64,000 nucleotides of DNA from Acidovorax sp. Leaf78 (GCF_001422735.1 NZ_LMLZ01000023.1:238435-302434), one strand, 5' to 3'; numbered from the stretch's first letter, positions 34,403 to 43,770 are shown. Translations and numbers: made by a program. The notes: generated by a model not told the origin, from the sequence alone.

Positions 34403-36238
34403 CTAGCGTGGCGGCTCTGACAGCACCACGTGCACGGTACGCATCACCGACGCCGGACGCAAGAACCGGCTTCGTTTCTCAAAGCGCTGCTGGCTGCGCG
34501 CATGGTCCACTGGCGCGAAGTACAACCGAAGTGACTCCCGTGCCCGTGTAATCGCTACATAGAGCAGCCGCCGTTCCTCCCCCAGCATCTTGGTGCCCTT
34601 GGCCAGATACAGCGGGAGTTGGCCGTCGGCCACGCCCACCACGAACACGTGATCCCACTCACGCCCCTTAGCCGCATGGATGGTCATGGTCTGGATCACC
34701 GGCTTGTCTGGCTGCTTGAGTGCCCGGAGCATGTCGGCGACACACGCATGATTGCGGCAGATTGGCGCCCAGCGGTTCAGATCGTGGTGCACCTCCGTGT
34801 TCGCACGCACGCCACCCAACGCTTGCAAGTACACATCACCGCATGCACGGTAACGACCTTCCAGCGAAGGCGAGCGTGCAGCCCTCTCCAGACTGCGCGC
34901 CAGCGACTCCAACCTAAGCTGCGGGTCAGCAAACGTGAGATTGCGCAGTACATAAGCGACTTTGTCGGGGTCGATGGGCACTTGTCGCCGCCCATGCCAC
35001 TCAACCAACTTGACGAGCCGTAGCACGCGCTGAGCATGACGTAGATCGCGTGTGATGCCCTGCTGCGCTGCGTTCAATCCCCTGGCGAGCAAGCGCTGTT
35101 CCACCGGAGCCAAAAAATAGCGCGTGCGTGCTAACACAGCAATTCGGGCGGGATCGACGCCTTGGCCCAATAGCTGCTCAATGTCTCGAACCACTGAATA
35201 CGTTTGATCGGTGAGGTCGCTGCTGCGTATCAGCACTGGCTGCGTGCCGTGGCGTTGCGTCACGATTTTTGAGGTTCGAGCATTCGCTACTGCCATGGCC
35301 AGTGCCGCGTTATCAGCGTGCAGCCGATGCGACTGTGGCAGCGACATGACCTTCGCACCATCAACAATCTCGCGCAGGGGCGTATAGCCGTTGCCACCGA
35401 AGCCGTAGATTGCCTGCTCGGGATCACCGAACACCATGAGTTCGCAGCCATGGTGGGCGAGCGCGGCGAGCAACTGAGTTTGCGCAGCACTGCAGTCTTG
35501 GTACTCGTCCACTAGAACATGTGTGAAAGGGATGGCTACGCGGCCATCACCAAGGGCTGTGATCGCACGCTCCAGCATGTCCCCGAAGTCGATACGCCCT
35601 GCCGCTTGCTTGGTAAGTCGATACCGGCTCAGAACGGCGGGGGCGATCACGGCAAAGGGCTTTAAATCGTCAGCAAATTGGGGCGTGAGCATCGCATCGC
35701 CAAGGGGCATCTGCGCGGCCTGCGCGAACTGCATGGCCGACAACAGCAATGAGAGCAGCTCAGGGCTTTTGAGCAGCATGCGCACCAACTGAGTGCGGGT
35801 CCGGCGCCGGGCCGTATCGAATCGAGACCACAGCTTTTTGCGATGCGCGTCCTGCAGGCAACGGCGCAGGGCCGACTTCAAAAGAGCAGTTGCAACTGAT
35901 GGAGTGATCACGTCGCCGCAGCCACCAGCACGCGCCACCACACTGCGCGCAAAAGCGTGCGCCGTCATCATCACTGGCTGCGCCCCATCGGCGTTCAATT
36001 TCGCATTGGCCTTGCGCGCATGCATGGTTACATGCTGGACCCAACGGCGGTCGATTTCACTAACAGCTTCATTAGAGAAACTCAGCACCAGAATCTTGCG
36101 TACTGAGACACAGAAGCGCATCAAGTGTGCTGCTCGCTGCATGAGCGTGGTTGTCTTGCCGCTGCCAGGACTGGCGACCACTTCCACGTGCGGCAGCGTG
36201 GTCCGCACAATGCGACGCTGGTGGAGTGCTAGGTCCAT
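34403..36238 (-). CDS. UvrD/Rep-like superfamily 1 DNA helicase
   Basis: A 611-residue ATP-dependent helicase. Walker A is VVASPGSGKTTTL (residues about 21-32), the Walker B/Q region is VLVDEYQDCSAAQ, motif III is VFGDPEQAIYGF, and the C-terminal half has MTIHAAKGREWDHVFVVG and EERRLLYVAITRARESL. It starts with a Q-motif-like LALHQRRIV. The length is shorter than UvrD (720), close to compact accessory helicases. It may help DNA processing during island transfer or defence. No nuclease partner of the Gabija type is adjacent. Flanking genes are on the same strand but more than 150 bases away. Confidence 0.88.
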   Translation of the reverse strand: MDLALHQRRIVRTTLPHVEVVASPGSGKTTTLMQRAAHLMRFCVSVRKILVLSFSNEAVSEIDRRWVQHVTMHARKANAKLNADGAQPVMMTAHAFARSVVARAGGCGDVITPSVATALLKSALRRCLQDAHRKKLWSRFDTARRRTRTQLVRMLLKSPELLSLLLSAMQFAQAAQMPLGDAMLTPQFADDLKPFAVIAPAVLSRYRLTKQAAGRIDFGDMLERAITALGDGRVAIPFTHVLVDEYQDCSAAQTQLLAALAHHGCELMVFGDPEQAIYGFGGNGYTPLREIVDGAKVMSLPQSHRLHADNAALAMAVANARTSKIVTQRHGTQPVLIRSSDLTDQTYSVVRDIEQLLGQGVDPARIAVLARTRYFLAPVEQRLLARGLNAAQQGITRDLRHAQRVLRLVKLVEWHGRRQVPIDPDKVAYVLRNLTFADPQLRLESLARSLERAARSPSLEGRYRACGDVYLQALGGVRANTEVHHDLNRWAPICRNHACVADMLRALKQPDKPVIQTMTIHAAKGREWDHVFVVGVADGQLPLYLAKGTKMLGEERRLLYVAITRARESLRLYFAPVDHARSQQRFEKRSRFLRPASVMRTVHVVLSEPPR

Positions 36239-36410
36239 AAAAGGTTATGTTTTTGAGCACTGCGATTCGGTGCTCGCATGTGCCATGCAGTACAAAAAAT
36301 CATCGAGAAAACACGTCTTTTTTTGATGAAACAAGTGGCTTGAAAGACCCTGTTTTACGACGTGTTTTCTGAAAGAATTGGCTTCTATATCAGTAGCAGC
36401 CACCGTGCTT

Positions 36411-37259
36411 TTACTCGCAGGACAGCACCAGCTTCAACCATGTATTGCGAGGCAGATAGCGAGAGAGATTCGGGGTGGTCTTGAGCGCGTTGTGGAGTAC
36501 AAACTGCCCGTCGATGCGATGGGCATCAAGCCAACGATTTGCACGCTTGAGGTACGCAACACTGCTCGCATCCGGACTACCGCCATCGAGCTTTGCAAGC
36601 AATCGACCCAAATCAGTCTTGCTCGGCAACTGATAGAGGTTCAGGTTGTCTTGCCAATGACCAACGTGGTCAAAGTTGATGAGATCGGCAAGTGCGCGCA
36701 GTCCGAGCCGTGCGAGAGCTGCCTTGCCGCTGACACGCCACTCCAAATGAAAACATGGGGTTGAACTCAGGTTTTGGCTTTCGCTCATGACTTTGCTAGG
36801 TCGATCCGTGTAGAGACACATCACGCTACCCTGACGATGCGCGGCCTTACTGCGAACGCCCCAGTAGAAGGTGCCTTTGAAATCTGAAACCAACCCTCGC
36901 TGGTAGGGCATGTGCGCAGATTCCATGAACGCACTGCGCATGGCGCTGAGCAGATGAGCGTTCTTGAAAGCAAGATCGCGATTGATTTCCGCGTAGACCA
37001 CTCCTATTCCAATCTCTGCGCCGCAGAGGTCACGCAACATCTGCAGGCACGACGCAGTTGGCTGGTACAGCGCCAGTTGCCCCTTGCGATTGGCGTGATA
37101 CCTGGGCTGGGTGGCAGTAAGAGAGAAATCACGGCAATGCGGTGCTAGACGTTGAGCGTCGAACGGAAGCGTGGGGCGATCAAGCCAGAGGTTCACGCGG
37201 TCGAAACCGTCATGAAGAAGGGTGAGACGCGGTGAATACTGTTTGAAGCGATTTTTCAT
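36411..37259 (-). CDS. Rep-like protein, possible replication initiator
   Basis: A 282-residue protein, not firmly recognised. The region GTFYWGVRSKAAHRQGSVMC, LYTDRPSKVM and CFHLEWRVSGKAALARLGL resembles the core of phage/plasmid replication initiation proteins, which have a similar G-S/R, Y-D and R-E arrangement. The N-terminal LLHDGFDRVNLWLD is also like that group. A catalytic tyrosine cannot be assigned with certainty. Its neighbours (an HTH protein, an AlpA-like regulator and the integrase) would fit a replication and excision module. The alternative is an island protein of unrelated function. Confidence 0.4.
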   Translation of the reverse strand: MKNRFKQYSPRLTLLHDGFDRVNLWLDRPTLPFDAQRLAPHCRDFSLTATQPRYHANRKGQLALYQPTASCLQMLRDLCGAEIGIGVVYAEINRDLAFKNAHLLSAMRSAFMESAHMPYQRGLVSDFKGTFYWGVRSKAAHRQGSVMCLYTDRPSKVMSESQNLSSTPCFHLEWRVSGKAALARLGLRALADLINFDHVGHWQDNLNLYQLPSKTDLGRLLAKLDGGSPDASSVAYLKRANRWLDAHRIDGQFVLHNALKTTPNLSRYLPRNTWLKLVLSCE

Positions 37260-37361
37260 GATGAGTTTTCTGGTGCATAGGTACGACGTAGTTGCGGGCG
37301 TTGCGTGAAAATCGACCGTGAAGCTTTCGATGGAAACAGCGCAACGCTTGCAACGCTGGGA

Positions 37362-38255
37362 TCAAATGCAGTGGCGGCGCAGGTGGTACGGCAGCGCACT
37401 CAGGCGGCGCGAGATGGTGCTTTTGTCGAAGCCCAGCTTGTCGCTGATTTCGGCCATCGAGCGACCCTCTTCGCGCATTCGATACATCTCGCGGGTCAAT
37501 TTGTCAGAGGAGACGCAGGGTTGACACTGGCGTTCAATGTGGCCACCGGCCATGCGGATGTTCTCGATTTGCGGTTTGTGGCCTGTTGCGGCGAGCAGGC
37601 TGCCGACCATGGGCGCCGCCATATAGGCTGACGCGAAATCCTCGTCGGGCTCGCAGCAGGAGACGGTGAAAGCCGCATCGAAATAGGTTGGCAGCAGGAG
37701 TTCTTCGTCCTTGCTCAACGCCTGGAAGACAGCGATGCTGAGCACACCCTCGGACTCAATAGCTTCCTTGAATGCGTTCAGATCAGCGTCGGACCAGCGT
37801 ACCTTTTTGTGCGCAGGGGGTACTGCCACCACCAGGGTTTCCAACGGCTTGACCTTGCCGATCAGTGCGCGCCCCTCGGGACTGCGATAGTCCGGCGGCG
37901 TAGAGGTCTTGGGACCCAAAACGGTGACGCCGTCCTCCTTGTCGGAGAACTGCTGCAAGTGGCGCTTCAGTTCGCGGGCCGAAGCATGGTCGGCAGCACG
38001 GATTCGGATGACAGTTTGCGTACCGACAGGCAAGCCATAGAGCGTGCCGTGAATGTGCAGATCCTGCGCCAAGCCGAAGATGGCGAGCGTGCAAGATACG
38101 GTGGGAGGCAGTGAAAGAGCGTAGCAGCGGGGAGGCGCAGCGACGGCGAGGGCTGCACCAGTTGGTGGCGTCCGTGTGCTGGCAGGTGTTTCTTTTTTCT
38201 GAGACAGGGCGAGGGGCGTGGGCGTGCTTGGCTCGGAGTGATTGGAATTACTCAT
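37362..38255 (-). CDS. Island protein with C-terminal helix-turn-helix
   Basis: A 297-residue protein. The first 40 residues are rich in Thr, Pro and Ser. The centre is of unknown type (YALSLPPTVSCTLAIFGLAQ, VRWSDADLNAFKEAIESEG). The C-terminus has an HTH: REMYRMREEGRSMAEISDKL then GFDKSTISRRLSALP. AAGGAG precedes the ATG at 38255. It lies between the Rep-like gene and the AlpA-like gene on the same strand. It may act in regulation or partition of the element; the function is unknown. Confidence 0.65.
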   Translation of the reverse strand: MSNSNHSEPSTPTPLALSQKKETPASTRTPPTGAALAVAAPPRCYALSLPPTVSCTLAIFGLAQDLHIHGTLYGLPVGTQTVIRIRAADHASARELKRHLQQFSDKEDGVTVLGPKTSTPPDYRSPEGRALIGKVKPLETLVVAVPPAHKKVRWSDADLNAFKEAIESEGVLSIAVFQALSKDEELLLPTYFDAAFTVSCCEPDEDFASAYMAAPMVGSLLAATGHKPQIENIRMAGGHIERQCQPCVSSDKLTREMYRMREEGRSMAEISDKLGFDKSTISRRLSALPYHLRRHCI

Positions 38256-38380
38256 AAATTAAGGCTCCTTGGGTCGGTTAAAGAAAAGCAGGCAAAGCAA
38301 AGCCCCCGCACCTGCAAGGCAGGTACGTTCTGGATGACAGGTGGATAGGGGCTGTTCAGTGCCCCAGCACTACGCTGGAG

Positions 38381-38914
38381 TTAGAACTTGGGTGGGCTCT
38401 CGACGAGCGCTCGGATGGCTGCGCGAGACCAGCCGACAGAGCGGCGGCCAAGCGGAACGGGGGCTGGATAGATACCCTGTCTGATGCCCTCGTACCAAGC
38501 CGAGCGCGAGACTGGGTAAACGGTCAGCACGTCTTCGAGGCGCAGATAGCCATCACCCTCCAGGCTTACGCTGGGGGCGCGGCGAACAGGCTTCTTATAG
38601 GGCGCGGTGCGGTCGAATTCGACAGCGGTATCCGGTGAGATGGGGCCAACCGACGCGACTACCTCAGCGGCCTGATTGGAGACAGCAGCGATCACGTTGA
38701 CGCTCGTGTGACTGCCCTCCAAAGGCTGGTGCTTCACGCCCTGCAGCGTCTTGGACTTATTCATGCCCACAGGCAGTTTGAGGGCGCTCAGGCGAATCGG
38801 TACAGGAAAAGACGTGCCGAACTTCGGCGTGCTGACAGGGGCGGCGATGTTGGAGTTCATGACGGCGTTTGATGCGACTGCTGCAATGCCATCACTATGA
38901 ATTAGACGCCCCAT
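38381..38914 (-). CDS. AlpA-like regulatory protein with N-terminal extension
   Basis: A 177-residue protein. The last 60 residues are an AlpA/excisionase-type wHTH: GDGYLRLEDVLTVYPVSRSA, then WYEGIRQGIYPAPVPLGRRS, then VGWSRAAIRALVESP. AlpA proteins control integrase genes and excision of P4-like elements. The first 110 residues have low similarity to anything I know. The start could be ATG 38914, a TTG just upstream, or ATG 38860; none has a good ribosome binding site. The domain identity is firm, the start is not. Confidence 0.8.
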   Translation of the reverse strand: MGRLIHSDGIAAVASNAVMNSNIAAPVSTPKFGTSFPVPIRLSALKLPVGMNKSKTLQGVKHQPLEGSHTSVNVIAAVSNQAAEVVASVGPISPDTAVEFDRTAPYKKPVRRAPSVSLEGDGYLRLEDVLTVYPVSRSAWYEGIRQGIYPAPVPLGRRSVGWSRAAIRALVESPPKF

Positions 38915-38981
38915 CAACAAAAGATGTAGGCTTCAGTTCAAACGTTTAAGTGTCCGTTTGTATGTTTCCGAACCCCTCAGA

Positions 38982-39893
38982 TCAACCAGCTCCACGCTTT
39001 CTATCGTCGATGGTTTGAAGACGTCTCTGCAGACGCTCAACTTCGTCTTTCTCCAGGGACTCCACCGCACTTTGGACCGCGTTGCGCACGCTGGTCGTAC
39101 TGCCAAGACCCGGCATTCCGATCTCTTTGCAGAACTTGCTCATTGTTGCGTAAAGGCCTTGATTTCTCTTACCTGTACTTTCGACCATTAGTTTCTCAAC
39201 CGGCCACTTTGGGCGCAGTCCGTAGTCGTAAATGGCAAGAGCAACAAGGAGCTTGGCCCAGGCTTCTTTTGGAGAATTCTCTAGCTCTTTTGACTCTGAT
39301 GGATTTTTAGCAGTTGCACCTGTCTCTGGGGAAACAGCTGTTTCAAGTTGCGATCTATGAAGACTTGGCGGCTTCAGCTTGAAAAATTCCTTAGGCACCT
39401 TCAGTCCAGGAAATGGTTTTTCATCACGCACCCACTTCACAAAGGGCCCTAGCAAGATGCGTGTTTTCTCCGTTACTGCATCGTCCTTGTCCCGGTCTTC
39501 TTTAGGCAGTGCATCCGGTGCGTTACGAACCCAGTCTTTCAACGTCCTCAAGTGGTTGCCGTACTTCTTGGTTCTTTTATCGCCCTTCTCTTTCAACTTG
39601 TTGAACGTCTTCTCATTCGCAACGATGTTGTGAACCGTATAGACGGCGTGCTGCAGAGTGACTGTGTAGCGTTTGCTCCATGACTCCCAAGCTGGCGTGT
39701 TCTTGATCACATCGTCCTTGTCAGGACCTTGAACCGCTTTTTCTGCAGCCACACGTTCTCTGGTCTGGGCTGCCCTTCTAGTAGACGCTCCATTTTTCGC
39801 GGGGGCTACTTTCTTGGTTAGTCTCTCATCCGTGTTCTGTTCATTCCCCGTAGCGTTGTCAACTCCGTCCGAGGATTGGGATGCGCGAGCCAT
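38982..39893 (-). CDS. Hypothetical protein, highly charged
   Basis: A 303-residue Lys/Glu/Asp-rich protein without recognised domain. An N-terminal low-complexity basic segment is followed by helical stretches (YTVHNIVANEKTFNKLKEKG, then DDAVTEKTRILLGPFVKWV) and a C-terminal helical segment with LEKDEVERLQRRLQTID. AAAGGA precedes the ATG at 39893. It is located between the integrase gene and the AlpA-like gene, all on one strand. Confidence 0.65.
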   Translation of the reverse strand: MARASQSSDGVDNATGNEQNTDERLTKKVAPAKNGASTRRAAQTRERVAAEKAVQGPDKDDVIKNTPAWESWSKRYTVTLQHAVYTVHNIVANEKTFNKLKEKGDKRTKKYGNHLRTLKDWVRNAPDALPKEDRDKDDAVTEKTRILLGPFVKWVRDEKPFPGLKVPKEFFKLKPPSLHRSQLETAVSPETGATAKNPSESKELENSPKEAWAKLLVALAIYDYGLRPKWPVEKLMVESTGKRNQGLYATMSKFCKEIGMPGLGSTTSVRNAVQSAVESLEKDEVERLQRRLQTIDDRKRGAG

Positions 39894-39926
39894 AGTTATC
39901 CTTTGAAATTAACGTGCTAGCTCAAC

Positions 39927-41219
39927 TCATTGAGGATGAGTCAAAGCGTTTTTTCCTTGTAAGTACATAGCCCACTCGCCCATAAGCTTCCGGCGTTTCT
40001 CCACCATGTCGGAGCGATGGTAGGCACGCACCGTGGCATCACCGACGATGTGCGACAGCGCGATCTCCAACATGTCGTGGTCATAGTGGGCAATGTCAGC
40101 GCCCCAAGTCCGGAAGCTGGCACGGAAGCCATGGACTGTGTACGGCTGGTGCATTCGACGCAGCAACTGTGTGAGAGTCATATCACTGATAGGCTTGTTC
40201 TTGGTGCCAGGAAAAATCAGACCAGCAGGCTCTGTGCCATCTGGCCACAGACCTCGCGCGTGTTGCAAAACATCCCAGGCTGCTTGAGAAAGTGGCACGG
40301 AATGCTCCCGGCCTGCCTTCATGCGCTCCTTGGGGATCGTCCACGTTTTGGTCTTGGCATCAATCTCTTCCCACACAGCTCCGCGCACTTCACCGGAACG
40401 AGCTGCCGTCAAGACGATGAACTCGAAAGCCCACTTCACACTATCACTGGAGCGACTCTTGCGGACCTGCTCCAGCAAAGCACCAACCTGCTCATGAGGG
40501 CACGATGCATGGTGTTCCACCGCGCGCGCCTTAGTGTTTTTTGGTAGCGCTTTCTTGAGTTGGTCCCACTGTTCGCTATCGAGCCCAACGCAGTAGTCGC
40601 GGGCTGCAGCATAGTTCACCACGGTGCGGATGCGTTGCAGCACACGGGAGGCGGTTTCAGCCTTGGTCTTCCAGATGGGCTCCAGGACTTCGCGGATTTG
40701 CTCCCGCGTCAGTTCCGCGATGGGCTGCTTGCCGAATTTTGGGAAAGCGTAGGTGGTCAGGGTGTTGATCCACTGGTCGGCGTGTTTGGCGTTCTTCCAA
40801 TCGTCCTTGTTGGCAGCGTGGTACTCGTTGGCACATTCCTCGAAGCTCCGGCGCTTCCGATCCGCTTCAATGCGCTCTGCAAGCATGCGAGCCTTTTCTT
40901 GGTCGCGCTGGTCAATGGGATCAACTCCATCGTCCACAAGCTGGCGGTACTTCTTGGCGCGTTCGCGGGCTTCGGCCAGCGTCCAGTCGGCCAGCGGGCC
41001 GAGGCCCATGTCGCGTTTTTTCTGGTTCAGGGTGTAGCGCAGAATCCAGGACTTGCTGCCAAAGCGACTAATCTGGAGGTACAGCCCGCCGCCGTCGTGA
41101 TAGAAACCCGGCTTGCTGAGATTTTTGATTTGGACCGCCGTCAGCCGGTCGCGTGCTTTGCTCACTGTCGGACCTTCCGCATTGTTTGAGGCGATTTGCC
41201 AGGCCATCTTTCTAACCAT
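39927..41219 (-). CDS. P4-type tyrosine integrase of the island
   Basis: Integrates and excises the island at the tRNA-Ser gene. The 430-residue protein has the N-terminal DUF4102 arm-binding domain (KNLSKPGFYHDGGGLYLQISRFG, SKSWILRYTLNQKKRDMGLG), a SAM-like core-binding domain and the catalytic domain. Catalytic residues are Arg in TAARSGEVRG, HxxR in VHGFRASFR, His in LSHIVGD and the Tyr nucleophile in RAYHRSDMVEKR. The gene starts 146 bases from the right attachment site and reads inward, the standard arrangement. The start at 41219 overlaps one copy of a sequence also found near the left end. Alternative ATG at 41207. Confidence 0.94.
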   Translation of the reverse strand: MVRKMAWQIASNNAEGPTVSKARDRLTAVQIKNLSKPGFYHDGGGLYLQISRFGSKSWILRYTLNQKKRDMGLGPLADWTLAEARERAKKYRQLVDDGVDPIDQRDQEKARMLAERIEADRKRRSFEECANEYHAANKDDWKNAKHADQWINTLTTYAFPKFGKQPIAELTREQIREVLEPIWKTKAETASRVLQRIRTVVNYAAARDYCVGLDSEQWDQLKKALPKNTKARAVEHHASCPHEQVGALLEQVRKSRSSDSVKWAFEFIVLTAARSGEVRGAVWEEIDAKTKTWTIPKERMKAGREHSVPLSQAAWDVLQHARGLWPDGTEPAGLIFPGTKNKPISDMTLTQLLRRMHQPYTVHGFRASFRTWGADIAHYDHDMLEIALSHIVGDATVRAYHRSDMVEKRRKLMGEWAMYLQGKNALTHPQ

Positions 41220-41364
41220 ATTTTATGACTGGATGGCGCTGGATTTTTTGGAATGTGGCTGGAGGTGGCGCAAGGAGAGAATCGCTCGCAAAGCCAGTGC
41301 TGACGCGGATTTCTAGTACGTCAATGCACCTCTTTGGATAGCTTCGGATTCGCCTTCGTGCGGT

Positions 41365-41378
41365 CGCCCTCTCCGCCA
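41365..41378 (+). other. attR core of the genomic island
   Basis: Direct repeat (CGCCCTCTCCGCCA) of the 3' end of tRNA-Ser at 9438-9451. The bases upstream do not match the tRNA, so this is only the residual end. Confidence 0.85.
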
Positions 41379-41400
41379 AAATCAGTGCAGCACAAGCTGA

Positions 41401-41434
41401 ACGCAAAAAGCCACCTTCCGGTGGCTTTTTGCGT
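41401..41434 (+). terminator. Terminator outside the right end of the island
   Basis: Perfect stem ACGCAAAAAGCCACC / GGTGGCTTTTTGCGT with loop TTCC. It has the same core as the hairpin after the tRNA at 9483-9511. It was probably the tRNA-Ser terminator before the island entered. Confidence 0.85.
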
Positions 41435-41527
41435 TGGACGTGCCGATGCCAACAATCCTCCGCTATGGTCAACCTCGGCAGCCTATCGCCTTGAAGTACC
41501 TGACGTAAGCAACGCTCGGGGTAACGC

Positions 41528-41923
41528 CTAGCAATCCCTCCTGCTGACATAAAACACTCCGTCAATATCTTCGTCCACCTCCAGTTCAATGCAACTGAGC
41601 CCGGTGGCACCAGAGAGCGACCATGCCGTATCGGCAATGGCGCTGTGGTTGGCGACCACCAAGCCCAAGAGCTTGGCGACGTCGCTTGAAGGGTGGTGCG
41701 GCCACGTCACGCCCACATCGATGTTCTTGCCGTCGTCGCTGCAACTCAGGTGGATTCTTGCATCGACTACGGGCGTGCTGGTCCCCTCTGTGCTGTCGGC
41801 GCCAGCTTCGTCTCTGGCGTTTTTGCGGAGCATCGAGGCCACAACGTCCAGCGCCGCACCGGGGTCTTCTTCGCCGACCATGGATTCGCGCAAATGTACG
41901 GGGTTGATGGAATGGGATTGCAT
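41528..41923 (-). CDS. Hypothetical protein
   Basis: A 131-residue protein without recognised family. AGGAGG stands five bases before the ATG at 41923, so an upstream frame that continues to 42073 is rejected. It contains two parts: a helical N-terminal segment (VHLRESMVGEEDPGAALDVV) and a possible beta domain (DARIHLSCSDDGKNIDVGV). It is the first gene outside the island on the right. Confidence 0.65.
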   Translation of the reverse strand: MQSHSINPVHLRESMVGEEDPGAALDVVASMLRKNARDEAGADSTEGTSTPVVDARIHLSCSDDGKNIDVGVTWPHHPSSDVAKLLGLVVANHSAIADTAWSLSGATGLSCIELEVDEDIDGVFYVSRRDC

Positions 41924-42222
41924 GATTAACCTCCTGTTCGAACCACTGCGGAGACGCTGTTTGCGATTCACACAACTGCTGGCACCATCAAATTCGATAG
42001 CACTACAGCCTTGCAAATCAAGCGATAACGGCTTCCGGTTCTGATTCATTAGGGATTTGATAACCACAGGCATCTGTCAGAAATAGGCGCACACCCCGGT
42101 AAGACAGACAAAAATCCGTGTGTGCAGCCGTGGGTTGCAAGGCCGTGTTTCCTGCAAAGTTGAACCGTAATCGTCGCCCGTCGCCGCAACTTGAAGTAGC
42201 TATGACTTAAGGAGCATTCCGA

Positions 42223-42546
42223 ATGCCTATGGAGTTGCTGTTTGCTCTTGCACAGAGCCAGCTGCCCACGACTGTGGACAGCCCGGCGGACATTGATCGC
42301 CTTCGCGTGTTGGCCGCCGCGGACTTGGTCAAGGCATCGCTGCCCGATGTGGACAGCCCCATTCAGCGGGCGGAAGTGACGGCAATTTCGTTTCAGGGAC
42401 AGGCCGCCTTGGCCAAGGCGTATCCAGGGCACCCCTTTACGTTCCGGACCCACGTGTTGCCAGGGCCGGTTTTTCCCGAATGGCTTGCACCGCTGGACGC
42501 GTCACGCGTCGATCGCAAATCCACGAAGACGACGTTGGACTCCTGA
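42223..42546 (+). CDS. Hypothetical protein
   Basis: A 107-residue protein with AAGGAG at good distance before the ATG at 42223. The first 70 residues look helical (ELLFALAQSQLPTTVDSPAD, then LRVLAAADLVKASLP) and resemble small conserved proteins of unknown function. The last 15 residues are basic. No neighbour gives a functional hint. Confidence 0.6.
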   Translation: MPMELLFALAQSQLPTTVDSPADIDRLRVLAAADLVKASLPDVDSPIQRAEVTAISFQGQAALAKAYPGHPFTFRTHVLPGPVFPEWLAPLDASRVDRKSTKTTLDS

Positions 42547-42977
42547 GCGCCAGAAGGCCTTTGAAGATATAGCCACTGAGGCAGCGGTCTTGCGCCATAG
42601 CCGCTGCCCTCCGTTTGATGCCGCGGTCTTGCGCAGACCGCGCCCCAACTTCGAGCACCTTCGTCAATGCAGCAGCACGCCTGCGGGCACGCAAATGCTC
42701 GATCTTCGATGGGAAGCTCACAAGCGGTCTGCCTGCAACTGGCTGACGCTCTGAATTGATCGATCCGGACGGCGCGAAACCGGAGGTACGGGCCCATAAC
42801 ACCACGTGCGACTGGCGAGCACCAATTGCAACCAAAGGCAACAAAAGGAGCGTTGCTTCGGGTATCGCCGTTGTCTGACAGACGGTCATTGCGTGGTTTG
42901 CTGAAATCAACCCGTCGACCATTGAGGCAACGACCAAGGTCATTGAGATCTACCCCATTTTTCCAAAGGACATCGCC
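42547..42977. other. Intergenic region with two related hairpins
   Basis: No gene is called. Two hairpins lie at 42581-42607 (arms GCAGCGG / CCGCTGC) and 42623-42641 (arms GCGGTCT / AGACCGC). Both contain the same 12-base direct repeat GCGGTCTTGCGC. The first may act as a terminator-like structure after the 42223 gene, though no T run follows. A long minus-strand frame across this region lacks a start signal and known motifs. Confidence 0.5.
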
Positions 42978-43160
42978 ATGAAACGCCACCCACAACAGCC
43001 CGGAATGCGTGCTCTTGCTGCGTTTGTAGGTACCGTTGTACTCGCAGTGCTTGCCGCTGTCTCCGCCATAACGCCGGACGTTGTTGTCCAGTCTGCGGAT
43101 TCGACAGCCATGCTGCCAAGCGGGCTCGAAGAGATTCTTCCGGCCAACCTGTTCGAGTGA
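42978..43160 (+). CDS. Small membrane or exported peptide
   Basis: A 60-residue protein with AAAGGAC before the ATG at 42978. Residues 11-33 form one hydrophobic segment (RALAAFVGTVVLAVLAAVSA), which is a signal peptide or single membrane anchor, followed by about 25 residues with a few acidic positions. The family is unknown to me; the good ribosome binding site and the hydrophobic core make a real gene likely. Confidence 0.5.
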   Translation: MKRHPQQPGMRALAAFVGTVVLAVLAAVSAITPDVVVQSADSTAMLPSGLEEILPANLFE

Positions 43161-43321
43161 TCTCGCGCTGACAGGGCAGTAGGCCGAAGTGCCAGCGTCG
43201 GACCCGTAGCCTGCCAATTGGGTGCCGCTGCAACAATAACTAGAAAAAACGATAGCATCGGCGTACCATTTGGCGCTGCACACCGCCGTTTCAGGGGGTG
43301 GTCCAGAAATGGAGGACGATC

Positions 43322-43702
43322 ATGAACTCCCGTTTTCGAATGCCTGCAGGTTCGCCGATCCAAGCTGTTCGCAACCTGTGGCCCGTTGCAGCCATAGCAG
43401 TGGCGGCGGTAGTGCTGGGTTGCACCAGCCCGCGTGATGGAGCGCTGGATGAGTTTTCACGCTGGCACGATGGCGCACGTGCCCAAGCCCAGGCAGGCAC
43501 GCTGACTTGGAGTGAGTTTTACCGCCAAAGCTTTGACCGGCTGACTGCAATGCCGCCATCGCTGCAGCAGGACACCCGGCTTGAAAATACCGTGCTGCTG
43601 CTCTCCACAGCCCGCAAGTACGAATCCCAGGAAATCAGCGCACAGCAATTTGCGTCTGAGCGTGATCACATCGAGAACCAGCTGCAGGCCCGTCTGCGAT
43701 AA
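43322..43702 (+). CDS. Small lipoprotein, unknown function
   Basis: A 126-residue protein. GGAGG lies close before the ATG at 43322. A lipoprotein signal (RNLWPVAAIAVAAVVLGC, lipobox VLGC) is followed by a helical domain (SRWHDGARAQAQAGTLTWSE, then YRQSFDRLTAMPPS, and YESQEISAQQFASERDHIEN). The pattern of a lipoprotein with paired helices recalls small envelope proteins, but no function can be assigned. Confidence 0.75.
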   Translation: MNSRFRMPAGSPIQAVRNLWPVAAIAVAAVVLGCTSPRDGALDEFSRWHDGARAQAQAGTLTWSEFYRQSFDRLTAMPPSLQQDTRLENTVLLLSTARKYESQEISAQQFASERDHIENQLQARLR

Positions 43703-43770
43703 AGCGCCGACTCTCCAGGGCCGATCAAGGCAGGTCCCCGAATTTCAGGCTCTACCTGCCACGGATCCCC

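Larger units (their letters stand above)
9452..41378. mobile_element. Genomic island in tRNA-Ser, about 32 kb
   Basis: The island is bounded by the 14-base direct repeat of the tRNA 3' end and carries a P4-type tyrosine integrase (39927-41219) next to its right end. The gene content is accessory: restriction, Kiwa, toxin-antitoxin modules, a second recombinase, an AlpA-like regulator and a Rep-like protein. Several parts (15.1-15.4, 19.7-20.9 and 23.9-25.6 kb) are clearly richer in A/T than the flanks. No conjugation genes are visible, so transfer would need a helper element. Confidence 0.88.

Noticed and set aside
34403..36238. Gabija system based on the UvrD-like helicase
   Set aside because: GajB is UvrD-like, but there is no OLD-family GajA gene next to it.
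9452..41378. CRISPR array in the defence island
   Set aside because: No regularly spaced direct repeats were found, and no cas gene motifs are present.
42393..43283. 296-codon minus-strand frame
   Set aside because: It runs across an intergenic region and opposite two small genes with good ribosome binding sites, with Cys/Trp/Arg-rich composition typical of noise.
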